Shown: one piece after another, positions 12,591-25,154 of the stretch
Position numbering within the stretch: the first letter of the stretch is position 1
Layout of the letters: each line of letters begins with the position of its first letter
Assembly (NCBI GenBank): GCA_963555705.1
Contig: OY743180.1
Location: forward strand, 33,760,129 to 33,824,128
DNA length: 64,000 nt
From: Ligustrum vulgare
Lineage: Eukaryota > Streptophyta > Magnoliopsida > Lamiales > Oleaceae
Direction of reading: 5' to 3'
Notes under the pieces: model-generated
The model's input: the letters and a program-made list of their open reading frames with translations, nothing else
Database searches by the model: none
Told to the model about the DNA's origin: nothing
Program-made: the position numbers and the translations under genes

Positions 12591-15500
12591 ATGAGGACTT
12601 CTTGAATTAATATTTTTCTTTCAGATGACAAATTTTTTTTTTTAAATGAAACAATTCTTCTAAGAGGCGTTGAAGGGAGAATGTTTTTTAATATATTACC
12701 CTCAAACCTTTTTCTTTTTAATAAATTCGTATTAAGCGTTAATTTTAATTAATATACATTTTTCAATATTTATCTATTTTTATTTTCTTATTCTAAATAA
12801 AATTATTTTTCAAATATATATAATCTAAACTCTTCAATTTCTCGTTGAAAAATCTTTTAAATAAAATAAACAACTCTGTTATAATTTGTGATTTCTGATA
12901 CTTTCTTCAATCAAAGGGAGAAAAAAAATGAGGACTTCTTGAATTAATTTTTTTCATTCGTATAACTTTTTTTTTTTAAAATTAAACAATTCTTCTAAGA
13001 GGTCTTAAAGGGAGAATGTTTTTTAATATATTACCCTCAAACCTTTTTCCGAGTATTTTACCATCGCATCTTTTTAATAAATTCGTATTAACCATTAGTT
13101 TTAATTAATATACGTTTTTAAAGTTTATTTCTTTTTATTTTCTAGTTCTAAATATAAATATTTTTCAAATATATATAATCAAAAACTATTCAATTTCTCA
13201 CTAAAAAATATTTTAAATAAAACAAAAAACACTGTTATAATTTGTTATTTCTGATACTTTCTTCAATCAAAGGGAGAAAAAAAATGAGGACTTCTTGAAT
13301 TAATTTTTTTCATTCACATGACAATTTTTATTTTTTTTTAAATGAAACAATTCTTCTAAGAGGCCTTAAAGGGAGAATGTTTTTTAATATATTACCCTCA
13401 AAACTTTTTCTTTTTAATAAATTCGTATGAACCGTTAGTTTTAATTAATATACATTTTTCAATATTTATTTATTTTTATTTTCTTATTCTAAATAAAAGT
13501 ATTTTTCAAATATATATAATCTAAACTCTTCAATTTCTAGTTGAAAGGAATTTTAAATAAAATAAACAACTCTGTTATAATTTGTGATTTCTGATACTTT
13601 CTTCAATCAAAGGGAGAAAAAAAATGAGGACTTCTTGAATTAATTTTTTTCATTCATATAACAATTTTTTTTTTTAAATGAAACAATTCTTCTAAGAGGC
13701 GTTAAAGGGAGAATGTTTTTTAATATATTACTCTCAAACCTTTTTCTTTTTCATAAATTCGTATTAACCGTTAGTTTTAATTAATATACATTTTTCAATA
13801 TTTATTTATTTTTATTTTCTTATTCTAAATAAAAATATTTTTCAAATATATATAATCTAGACTCTTCAATTTCTCACTAAAAAATCTTTTAAATAAAATA
13901 AAAAACACTGTTATAATTTGTGATTTCTGATACTTTCTTCAATCAAAGGGAGAAAAAAAAATGAGGACTTCTTGAATTAATTTTTTTCATTCGTATAACA
14001 ATTTTTTTTTAAATGAAACAATTCTTCTAAGAGGCCTTAAAGGGAGAATGTTTTTTAATATATTACTCTCAAACCTTTTTCTTTTTAATAAATTCGTATT
14101 AACCGTTAGTTTTAATTAATATACATTTTTCAATATTTATTTATTTTTATTTTCTTATTCTAAATAAAAATATTTTTCAAATATATATAATCTAGACTCT
14201 TCAATTTCTCACTAAAAAATCTTTTAAATAAAATAAAAAACACTGTTATAATTTGTGATTTCTGATACTTTCTTCAATCAAAGGGAGAAAAAAAAATGAG
14301 GACTTCTTGAATTAATTTTTTTCATTCGTATAACAATTTTTTTTAAAATGAAACAATTCTTCTAAGAGGCCTTAAAGGGAGAATGTTTTTTAATATATTA
14401 CCCTCAAACCTTTTTCTTTTTAATAAATTCGTATTAACCGTTAGTTTTAATTAATATACATTTTTCAATATTTATTTATTTTTATTTTCTTATTCTAAAT
14501 AAAAATATTTTTCAAATATATATAATCTAGACTCTTCAATTTCTCACTAAAAAATCTTTTAAATAAAATAAAAAACACTGTTATAATTTGTGATTTCTGA
14601 TACTTTCTTCAATCAAAGGGAGAGAAAAAAATGAGGACTTCTTGAATTAATTTTTTTCATTCGTATAACAATTTTTTTTTAAATGAAATAATTCTTCTAA
14701 GAGGCCTTAAAGGGAGAATGTTTTTTAAAATAGTACCCTCAAACCTTTTTCCGAGTATTTTACCATCACATCTTTTTAATAAATTCGTATTAACCGTTAG
14801 TTTTAATTAATATACGTTTTTAAAGTTTTTTCTTTTTATTTTCTAGTTCTAAATATAAATATTTTTCAAGTATATATAATCAAAAACTCTTAAATTTCTC
14901 ACTAAAAAATCTTTTAAATAAAATAAAAAACACTTTTATAATTTGTGATTTCTGATACTTTCTTCAATCAAAGGGAGAAAAAAAATGAGGACATCTTGAA
15001 TTAATTTTTTTCATTCATATGACCATTTTTTTTTTTTAATGAAACAATTCTTCTAAGAGGACTTAAAGGGAGAATGTTTTTTAATATATTACTCTCAAAC
15101 CTTTTTCTTTTTAATAAATTCGTATTAACCGTTAGTTTTAATTAATATACATTTTTCAATATTTATTTATTTTTATTTTCTTATTCTAAATAAAAGTGTT
15201 TTTCAAATATATATAATCTAAACTCTTCAATTTCTCGTTGAAATTTTTTTTAAGTAAAATAAAAAACACTGTTATAATTTGTGATTTCTGATACTTTCTT
15301 CAATCAAAGGGAGAAAAAAAAATGAGGACTTCTTGAATTAATTTTTTTCATTCGTATAACAATTTTTTTTTAAATGAAACAATTCTTCTAAGAGGCCTTA
15401 AAGGGAGAATGTTTTTTAATATAGTACCCTCAAACCTTTTTCCGAGTATTTTACCATCACATCTTTTTAATAAATTCGTATTAACCGTTAGTTTTAATTA

Positions 15501-17413
15501 ATATACGTTTTTAAAGTTTTTTCTTTTTATTTTCTAGTTCTAAATATAAATATTTTTCAAGTATATATAATCAAAAACTCTTCAATTTCTCACTAAAAAA
15601 TCTTTTAAATAAAATAAAAAACACTTTTATAATTTGTGATTTCTGATACTTTCTTCAATAAAAGGGAGAAAAAAAATGAGGACTTCTTGAATTAATTTTT
15701 TTCATTCACATGACAATTTTTTTTTTTTTAACTGAAACAATTCTTCTAAGAGGCCTTAAAGGGAGAATGTTTTTTAATATAGTACCCTCAAACCTCTTTC
15801 CGAGTATTTTACCATCGCATCTTTTTAATAAATTCGTATTAACCGTTAGTTTTAATTAATATACGTTTTTAAAGTTTTTTCTTTTTATTTTCTAGTTCTA
15901 AATATAAATATTTTTCAAGTATATATAATCAAAAACTCTTCAATTTCTCACTAAAAAATCTTTTAAATAAAATAAAAAACACTGTTATAATTTGTGATTT
16001 CTGATACTTTCTTCAATCAAATGGAGAAAAAAAATGAGGACTTCTTGAATTAATTTTTTTCATTCATATGACAATTTTTTTTTTTAATTTAACAATTCTT
16101 CTAAGAGGCCTTAAAGGGAGAATGTTTTTTAATATAGTACCCTCAAACCTTTTTCCGAGTATTTTACCATCACATCTTTTTAATAAATTCGTATTAACCG
16201 TTAGTTTTAATTAATTTACGTTTTTAAAGTTTTTTCTTTTTATTTTCTAGTTCTAAATATAAATATTTTTCAAGTATATATAATCAAAAACTCTTCAATT
16301 TCTCACTAAAAAATCTTTTAAATAAATAAAAAACACTGTTATAATTTGTGATTTCTGATACTTTCTTCAATCAAAGGGAGAAAAAAAATGAGGACTTCTT
16401 GAATTAATTTTTTTCATTCCTATGACAATTTTTTTTTTAAATGAAACAATTCTTCTAAGAGGCCTTAAAGGGAGAATGTTTTTTAATATATTACCCTCAA
16501 ACCTTTTTCTTTTTAATAAATTCGTATTAACCGCTAGTTTTAATTAATATACATTTTTCAATATTTATTTATTTTTATTTTCTTATTCTAATTAAAAGTA
16601 TTTTTCAAATATATATAATCTAAACTCTTCAATTTCTAGTTGAAAAAACTTTTAAATAAAATAAACAACTCTGTTATAATTTGTGATTTCCGATACTTTC
16701 TTCAATCAAAGGGAGAAAAAAAATGAGGACTTCTTGAATTAATTTTTTTCATTCATATAACAATTTTTTTTTTTAAATGAAACAATTCTTCTAAGAGGCG
16801 TTAAAGGGAGAATGTTTTTTAATATATTACCCTCAAACCTTTTTCTTTTTAATAAATTCTTATTAACCGTTAGTTTTAATTAATATACATTTTTCAATAT
16901 TTATTTATTTTTATTTTCTTATTCTAATTAAAAGTATTTTTCAAATATATATAATCTAAACTCTTCAATTTCTAGTTGAAAAGACTTTTAAATAAAATAA
17001 ACAACTCTGTTATAATTTGTGATTTCTGATACTTTCTTCAATCAAAGGGAGAAAAAAAATGAGGACTTCTTGAATTAATTTTTTTCATTCATATGACAAT
17101 TTTTTTTTTAAATGAAACAATTCTTCTAAGAGGCCTTAAAGGGAGAATGTTTTTTAATATAGTACCCTCAAACCTTTTTCCGAGTATTTTACCATCACAT
17201 CTTTTTAATAAATTCGTATTAACCGTTAGTTTTAATTAATATACGTTTTTAAAGTTTTTTCTTTTTATTTTCTAGTTCTAAATATAAATATTTTTCAAGT
17301 ATATATAATCAAAAACTCTTCAATTTCTCACTAAAAAATCTTTTAAATAAAATAAAAAACACTTTTATAATTTGTGATTTCTGATACTTTCTTCAATAAA
17401 AGGGAGAAAAAAA
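12591..17413 (+). repeat. Block I HOR copy 3 (14 monomers, incomplete)
   Basis: Starts: 12591 a, 12928 b, 13284 c, 13624 d, 13961 e, 14296 e, 14631 f, 14985 g, 15322 h, 15676 i, 16034 j, 16388 k, 16723 l, 17059 m. It is closest to the inferred 15-monomer order, with one extra e. Types n and o are missing: the m monomer at 17059 carries a foreign tail (see 17059-17413) and is followed by an i-like monomer at 17414. Private differences include AATAAATAAAAAACAC before 16388 and TTCCTATGAC in monomer 16388. Confidence 0.82.
17059..17413 (+). repeat. Chimeric monomer (m head, h tail) ending block I
   Basis: The 5' part is type m (CATATGACAA, AAATGAAAC). The 3' end has AACACTTTTATAATTTG and CAATAAAAGGGAG, the marks that lie between h and i in the block I HOR. 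The following monomer at 17414 (TTAACAGAAACAATTC) is i-like. The array therefore jumps from HOR position 13 back to 8 inside this monomer. The parents are alike in the middle, so the exchange can only be placed to about 17,150-17,360. Confidence 0.7.
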
Positions 17414-17772
17414 ATGAGGACTTCTTGAATTAATTTTTTTCATTCACATGACAATTTTTTTTTTTTTTAACAGAAACAATTCTTCTAAGAGGCCTTAAAG
17501 GGAGAATGTTTTTTAATATAGTACCCTCAAACCTTTTTCCGAGTATTTTACCATCGCATCTTTTTAATAAATTCGTATTAACCGTTAGTTTTAATTAATA
17601 TACGTTTTTAAAGTTTTTTCTTTTTATTTTCTAGATCTAAATATAAATATTTTTCAAGTATATATAATCAAAAACTCTTCAATTTCTCACTAAAAAATCT
17701 TTTAAATAAAATAAAAAACACTGTTATAATTTGTGATTTCTGATACTTTCTTCAATCAAATGGAGAAAAAAA

Positions 17773-20700
17773 ATGAGGACTTCTTGAATTAATTTTTTTC
17801 ATTCGTATAACAATTTTTTTTTAAATGAAACAATTCTTCTAAGAGGCCTTAAAGGGAGAATGTTTTTTAATATAGTACCCTCAAACCTTTTTCCGAGTAT
17901 TTTACCATCGCATCTTTTTAATAAATTCGTATTAACCGTTAGTTTTAATTAATATACGTTTTTAAAGTTTTTTCTTTTTATTTACTAGTTCTAAATATAA
18001 ATATTTTTCAAGTATATATAATCAAAAACTCTTCAATTTCTCACTAAAAAATCTTTTAAATAAAACAAAAAACACTGTTATAATTTGTAATTTCTGATAC
18101 TTTCTTCAATCAAAGGGAGAAAAAAAATGAGGACTTCTTGAATTAATTTTTTTCATTCACATGACAATTTTTTTTTTTTTTAAATGAAACAATTCTTCTA
18201 AGAGGCCTTAAAGGGAGAATGTTTTTTAATATAGTACCCTCAAACCTTTTTCCGAGTATTTTACCATCGCATCTTTTTAATAAATTCGTATTAACCGTTA
18301 GTTTTAATTAATATACGTTTTTAAAGTTTTTTCTTTTTATTTTCTAGTTCTAAATATAAATATTTTTCAAGTATATATAATCAAAAACTCTTCAATTTCT
18401 CACTAAAAAATCTTTTAAATAAAATAAAAAACACTGTTATAATTTGTGATTTCTGATACTTTCTTCAATCAAATGGAGAAAAAAAATGAGGACTTCTTGA
18501 ATTAATTTTTTTCATTCATATGACAATTTTTTTTTTTTAATTTAACAATTCTTCTAAGAGGCCTTAAAGGGAGAATGTTTTTTAATATAGTACCCTCAAA
18601 CCTTTTTCCGAGTATTTTACAATCACATCTTTTTAATAAATTCGTATTAACCGTTAGTTTTAATTAATATACGTTTTTAAAGTTTTTTCTTTTTATTTTC
18701 TAGTTCTAAATATAAATATTTTTCAAGTATATATAATCAAAAACTCTTCAATTTCTCACTAAAAAATCTTTTAAATAAAATAAAAAACACTGTTATAATT
18801 TGTGATTTCTGATACTTTCTTCAATCAAATGGAGAAAAAAAATGAGGACTTCTTGAATTAATTTTTTTCATTCATATGACAATTTTTTTTTTTAAATGAA
18901 ACAATTCTTCTAAGAGGCCTTAAAGGGAGAATGTATTTTAATATAGTACCCTCAAACCTTTTTCCGAGTATTTTACCATAGCATCTTTTTAATAAATTCG
19001 TATTAACCGTTAGTTTTAATTAATATACGTTTTTAAAGTTTTTTCTTTTTATTTTCTAGTTCTAAATATAAATATTTTTCAAGTATATATAATCAAAAAC
19101 TCTTCAATTTCTCACTAAAAAATCTTTTAAATAAAATAAAAAACACTGTTATAATTTGTGATTTCTGATACTTTCTTCAATAAAAGGGAGAAAAAAAATG
19201 AGGACTTCTTGAATTAATTTTTTTCATTCACATGACAATTTTTTTTTTTTTTTAAATGAAACAATTCTTCTAAGAGGCCTTAAAGGGAGAATGTTTTTTA
19301 ATATATTACCCTCAAAACTTTTTCTTTTTAATAAATTCGTATTAACCGTTAGTTTTAATTAATATACATTTTTCAATATTTATTTATTTTTATTTTCTTA
19401 TTCTAAATAAAAGTATTTTTCAAATATATATAATCTAAACTCTTCAATTTCTAGTTGAAAAGACTTTTAAATAAAATAAACAACTCTGTTATAATTTGTG
19501 ATTTCTGATACTTTCTTCAATCAAAGGGAGAAAAAAAATGAGGACTTCTTGAATTAATTTTTTTCATTCGTATAACAATTTTTTTTTAAATGAAACAATT
19601 CTTCTAAGAGGCCTTAAAGGGAGAATGTTTTTTAATATAGTACCCTCAAACCTTTTTCCGAGTATTTTACCATCGCATCTTTTTAATAAATTCGTATTAA
19701 CCGTTAGTTTTAATTAATATACGTTTTTAAAGTTTTTTCTTTTTATTTACTAGTTCTAAATATAAATATTTTTCAAGTATATATAATCAAAAACTCTTCA
19801 ATTTCTCACTAAAAAATCTTTTAAATAAAACAAAAAACACTGTTATAATTTGTGATTTCTGATACTTTCTTCAATCAAAGGGAGAAAAAAAATGAGGACT
19901 TCTTGAATTAATTTTTTTCATTCACATGACAATTTTTTTTTTTTTAAATGAAACAATTCTTCTAAGAGGCCTTAAAGGGAGAATGTTTTTTAATATAGTA
20001 CCCTCAAACCTTTTTCCGAGTATTTTACCATCACATCTTTTTAATAAATTCGTATTAACCGTTAGTTTTAATTAATATACGTTTTTAAAGTTTTTTCTTT
20101 TTATTTTCTAGTTCTAAATATAAATATTTTTCAAGTATATATAATCAAAAACTCTTCAATTTCTCACTAAAAAATCTTTTAAATAAAATAAAAAACACTG
20201 TTATAATTTGTGATTTCTGATACTTTCTTCAATCAAATGGAGAAAAAAAATGAGGACTTCTTGAATTAATTTTTTTCATTCATATGACAATTTTTTTTTT
20301 TTAATTTAACAATTCTTCTAAGAGGCCTTAAAGGGAGAATGTTTTTTAATATAGTACCCTCAAACCTTTTTCCGAGTATTTTACCATCACATCTTTTTAA
20401 TAAATTCGTATTAACCGTTAGTTTTAATTAATATACGTTTTTAAAGTTTTTTCTTTTTATTTTCTAGTTCTAAATATAAATATTTTTCAAGTATATATAA
20501 TCAAAAACTCTTCAATTTCTAGTTGAAAAGACTTTTAAATAAAATAAACAACTCTGTTATAATTTGTGATTTCTGATACTTTCTTCAATCAAAGGGAGAA
20601 AAAAAATGAGGACTTCTTGAATTAATTTTTTTCATTCATATGACAATTTTTTTTTTAAATGAAACAATTCTTCTAAGAGGCCTTAAAGGGAGAATGTTTT

Positions 20701-21632
20701 TTAATATATTACCCTCAAACCTTTTTCTTTTTAATAAATTCGTATTAACCGCTAGTTTTAATTAATATACATTTTTCAATATTTATTTATTTTTATTTTC
20801 TTATTCTAATTAAAAGTATTTTTCAAATATATATAATCTAAACTCTTCAATTTCTAGTTGAAAAAACTTTTAAATAAAATAAACAACTCTGTTATAATTT
20901 GTGATTTCCGATACTTTCTTCAATCAAAGGGAGAAAAAAAATGAGGACTTCTTGAATTAATTTTTTTCATTCATATAACAATTTTTTTTTTTAAATGAAA
21001 CAATTCTTCTTAGAGGCGTTAAAGGGAGAATGTTTTTTAATATATTACCCTCAAACCTTTTTCTTTTTAATAAATTCTTATTAACCGTTAGTTTTAATTA
21101 ATATAAATTTTTCAATATTTATTTATTTTTATTTTCTTATTCTAATTAAAAGTATTTTTCAAATATATATAATCTAAACTCTTCAATTTCTAGTTGAAAA
21201 GACTTTTAAATAAAATAAACAACTCTGTTATAATTTGTGATTTCTGATACTTTCTTCAATCAAAGGGAGAAAAAAAATGAGGACTTCTTGAATTAATTTT
21301 TTTCATTCATATGACAATTTTTTTTTTTAAATGAAACAATTCTTCTAAGAGGCCTTAAAGGGAGAATGTTTTTTAATATAGTACCCTCAAACCTTTTTCC
21401 GAGTATTTTACCATCACATCTTTTTAATAAATTCGTATTAACCGTTAGTTTTAATTAATATACGTTTTTAAAGTTTTTTCTTTTTATTTTCTAGTTCTAA
21501 ATATAAATATTTTTCAAGTATATATAATCAAAAACTCTTCAATTTCTCACTAAAAAATCTTTTAAATAAAATAAAAAACACTGTTATAATTTGTGATTTC
21601 TGATACTTTCTTCAATCAAATGGAGAAAAAAA
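17773..21632 (+). repeat. Block II 11-monomer unit (3,860 bp)
   Basis: Starts: 17773 Q, 18127 R, 18486 S, 18842 K, 19198 P, 19538 Q, 19892 R, 20250 S (hybrid tail), 20606 k, 20941 l, 21277 m. Q: CGTATAAC plus TTTACTAGTTC plus AAATAAAACAAAAAAC. R: CACATGAC with a long T run. S: CAAATGGAG before it, AATTTAACAATTC and CATCACATC. K: GAATGTATTTTAATATAG and CATAGCATC. P: class B with CTCAAAACTT. The unit joins the new P/Q/R/S/K set to block I types k-l-m through the chimeric S monomer at 20250, whose tail switches from class A (AATCAAAAACTC) to class B (TAGTTGAAAAGAC) near 20,515. Confidence 0.8.
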
Positions 21633-24600
21633 ATGAGGACTTCTTGAATTAATTTTTTTCATTCGTATAACAATTTTTTTTTAAATGAAACAATTCTTCT
21701 AAGAGGCCTTAAAGGGAGAATGTTTTTTAATATAGTACCCTCAAACCTTTTTCCGAGTATTTTACCATCGCATCTTTTTAATAAATTCGTATTAACCGTT
21801 AGTTTTAATTAATATACGTTTTTAAAGTTTTTTCTTTTTATTTACTAGTTCTAAATATAAATATTTTTCAAGTATATATAATCAAAAACTCTTCAATTTC
21901 TCACTAAAAAATCTTTTAAATAAAACAAAAAACACTGTTATAATTTGTGATTTCTGATACTTTCTTCAATCAAAGGGAGAAAAAAAATGAGGACTTCTTG
22001 AATTAATTTTTTTCATTCACATGACAATTTTTTTTTTTTTAAATGAAACAATTCTTCTAAGAGGCCTTAAAGGGAGAATGTTTTTTAATATAGTACCCTC
22101 AAACCTTTTTCCGAGTATTTTACCATCGCATCTTTTTAATAAATTCGTATTAACCGTTAGTTTTAATTAATATACGTTTTTAAAGTTTTTTCTTTTTATT
22201 TTCTAGTTCTAAATATAAATATTTTTCAAGTATATATAATCAAAAACTCTTCAATTTCTCACTAAAAAATCTTTTAAATAAAATAAAAAACACTGTTATA
22301 ATTTGTGATTTCTGATACTTTCTTCAATCAAATGGAGAAAAAAAATGAGGACTTCTTGAATTAATTTTTTTCATTCATATGACAATTTTTTTTTTTTAAT
22401 TTAACAATTCTTCTAAGAGGCCTTAAAGGGAGAATGTTTTTTAATATAGTACCCTCAAACCTTTTTCCGAGTATTTTACCATCACATCTTTTTAATAAAT
22501 TCGTATTAACCGTTAGTTTTAATTAATATACGTTTTTAAAGTTTTTTCTTTTTATTTTCTAGTTCTAAATATAAATATTTTTCAAGTATATATAATCAAA
22601 AACTCTTCAATTTCTCACTAAAAAATCTTTTAAATAAAATAAAAAACACTGTTATAATTTGTGATTTCTGATACTTTCTTCAATCAAATGGAGAAAAAAA
22701 ATGAGGACTTCTTGAATTAATTTTTTTCATTCATATGACAATTTTTTTTTTTAAATGAAACAATTCTTCTAAGAGGCCTTAAAGGGAGAATGTATTTTAA
22801 TATAGTACCCTCAAACCTTTTTCCGAGTATTTTACCATAGCATCTTTTTAATAAATTCGTATTAACCGTTAGTTTTAATTAATATACGTTTTTAAAGTTT
22901 TTTCTTTTTATTTTCTAGTTCTAAATATAAATATTTTTCAAGTATATATAATCAAAAACTCTTCAATTTCTCACTAAAAAATCTTTTAAATAAAATAAAA
23001 AACACTGTTATAATTTGTGATTTCTGATACTTTCTTCAATAAAAGGGAGAAAAAAAATGAGGACTTCTTGAATTAATTTTTTTCATTCACATGACAATTT
23101 TTTTTTTTTTTTAAATGAAACAATTCTTCTAAGAGGCCTTAAAGGGAGAATGTTTTTTAATATATTACCCTCAAAACTTTTTCTTTTTAATAAATTCGTA
23201 TTAACCGTTAGTTTTAATTAATATACATTTTTCAATATTTATTTATTTTTATTTTCTTATTCTAAATAAAAGTATTTTTCAAATATATATAATCTAAACT
23301 CTTCAATTTCTAGTTGAAAAGACTTTTAAATAAAATAAACAACTCTGTTATAATTTGTGATTTCTGATACTTTCTTCAATCAAAGGGAGAAAAAAAATGA
23401 GGACTTCTTGAATTAATTTTTTTCATTCGTATAACAATTTTTTTTTAAATGAAACAATTCTTCTAAGAGGCCTTAAAGGGAGAATGTTTTTTAATATAGT
23501 ACCCTCAAACCTTTTTCCGAGTATTTTACCATCGCATCTTTTTAATAAATTTGTATTAACCGTTAGTTTTAATTAATATACGTTTTTAAAGTTTTTTCTT
23601 TTTATTTACTAGTTCTAAATATAAATATTTTTCAAGTATATATAATCAAAAACTCTTCAATTTCTCACTAAAAAATCTTTTAAATAAAACAAAAAACACT
23701 GTTATAATTTGTGATTTCTGATACTTTCTTCAATCAAAGGGAGAAAAAAAATGAGGACTTCTTGAATTAATTTTTTTCATTCACATGACAATTTTTTTTT
23801 TTTAAATGAAACAATTCTTCTAAGAGGCCTTAAAGGGAGAATGTTTTTTAATATAGTACCCTCAAACCTTTTTCCGAGTATTTTATCATCGCATCTTTTT
23901 AATAAATTCGTATTAACCGTTAGTTTTAATTAATATACGTTTTTAAAGTTTTTTCTTTTTATTTTCTAGTTCTAAATATAAATATTTTTCAAGTATATAT
24001 AATCAAAAACTCTTCAATTTCTCACTAAAAAATCTTTTAAATAAAATAAAAAACACTGTTATAATTTGTGATTTCTGATACTTTCTTCAATCAAATGGAG
24101 AAAAAAAATGAGGACTTCTTGAATTAATTTTTTTCATTCATATGACAATTTTTTTTTTTTAATTTAACAATTCTTCTAAGAGGCCTTAAAGGGAGAATGT
24201 TTTTTAATATAGTACCCTCAAACCTTTTTCCGAGTATTTTACCATCACATCTTTTTAATAAATTCGTATTAACCGTTAGTTTTAATTAATATACGTTTTT
24301 AAAGTTTTTTCTTTTTATTTTCTAGTTCTAAATATAAATATTTTTCAAGTATATATAATCAAAAACTCTTCAATTTCTAGTTGAAAAGACTTTTAAATAA
24401 AATAAACAACTCTGTTATAATTTGTGATTTCTGATACTTTCTTCAATCAAAGGGAGAAAAAAAATGAGGACTTCTTGAATTAATTTTTTTCATTCATATG
24501 ACAATTTTTTTTTTAAATGAAACAATTCTTCTAAGAGGCCTTAAAGGGAGAATGTTTTTTAATATATTACCCTCAAACCTTTTTCTTTTTAATAAATTCT

Positions 24601-25154
24601 TATTAACCGTTAGTTTTAATTAATATACATTTTTCAATATTTATTTATTTTTATTTTCTTATTCTAATTAAAAGTATTTTTCAAATATATATAATCTAAA
24701 CTCTTCAATTTCTAGTTGAAAAGACTTTTAAAAAAAATAAACAACTCTGTTATAATTTGTGATTTCTGATACTTTCTTCAATCAAAGGGAGAAAAAAAAT
24801 GAGGACTTCTTGAATTAATTTTTTTCATTCATATGACAATTTTTTTTTTTAAATGAAACAATTCTTCTAAGAGGCCTTAAAGGGAGAATGTTTTTTAATA
24901 TAGTACCCTCAAACCTTTTTCCGAGTATTTTACCATCACATCTTTTTAATAAATTCGTATTAACCGTTAGTTTTAATTAATATACGTTTATAAAGTTTTT
25001 TCTTTTTATTTTCTAGTTCTAAATATAAATATTTTTCAAGTATATATAATCAAAAACTCTTCAATTTCTCACTAAAAAATCTTTTAAATAAAATAAAAAA
25101 CACTGTTATAATTTGTGATTTCTGATACTTTCTTCAATTAAAGGGAGAAAAAAA
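21633..25154 (+). repeat. Second copy of the block II unit, one monomer shorter (3,522 bp)
   Basis: Starts: 21633 Q, 21987 R, 22345 S, 22701 K, 23057 P, 23397 Q, 23751 R, 24108 S (hybrid tail), 24464 k/l, 24799 m. It repeats the order of 17773-21632 with spacing that differs by at most 2 bp, except that k and l are fused into the single monomer at 24464. Small differences include ATTTGTATTAACC in monomer 23397 and TTTTATCATCGC in monomer 23751. Confidence 0.8.
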
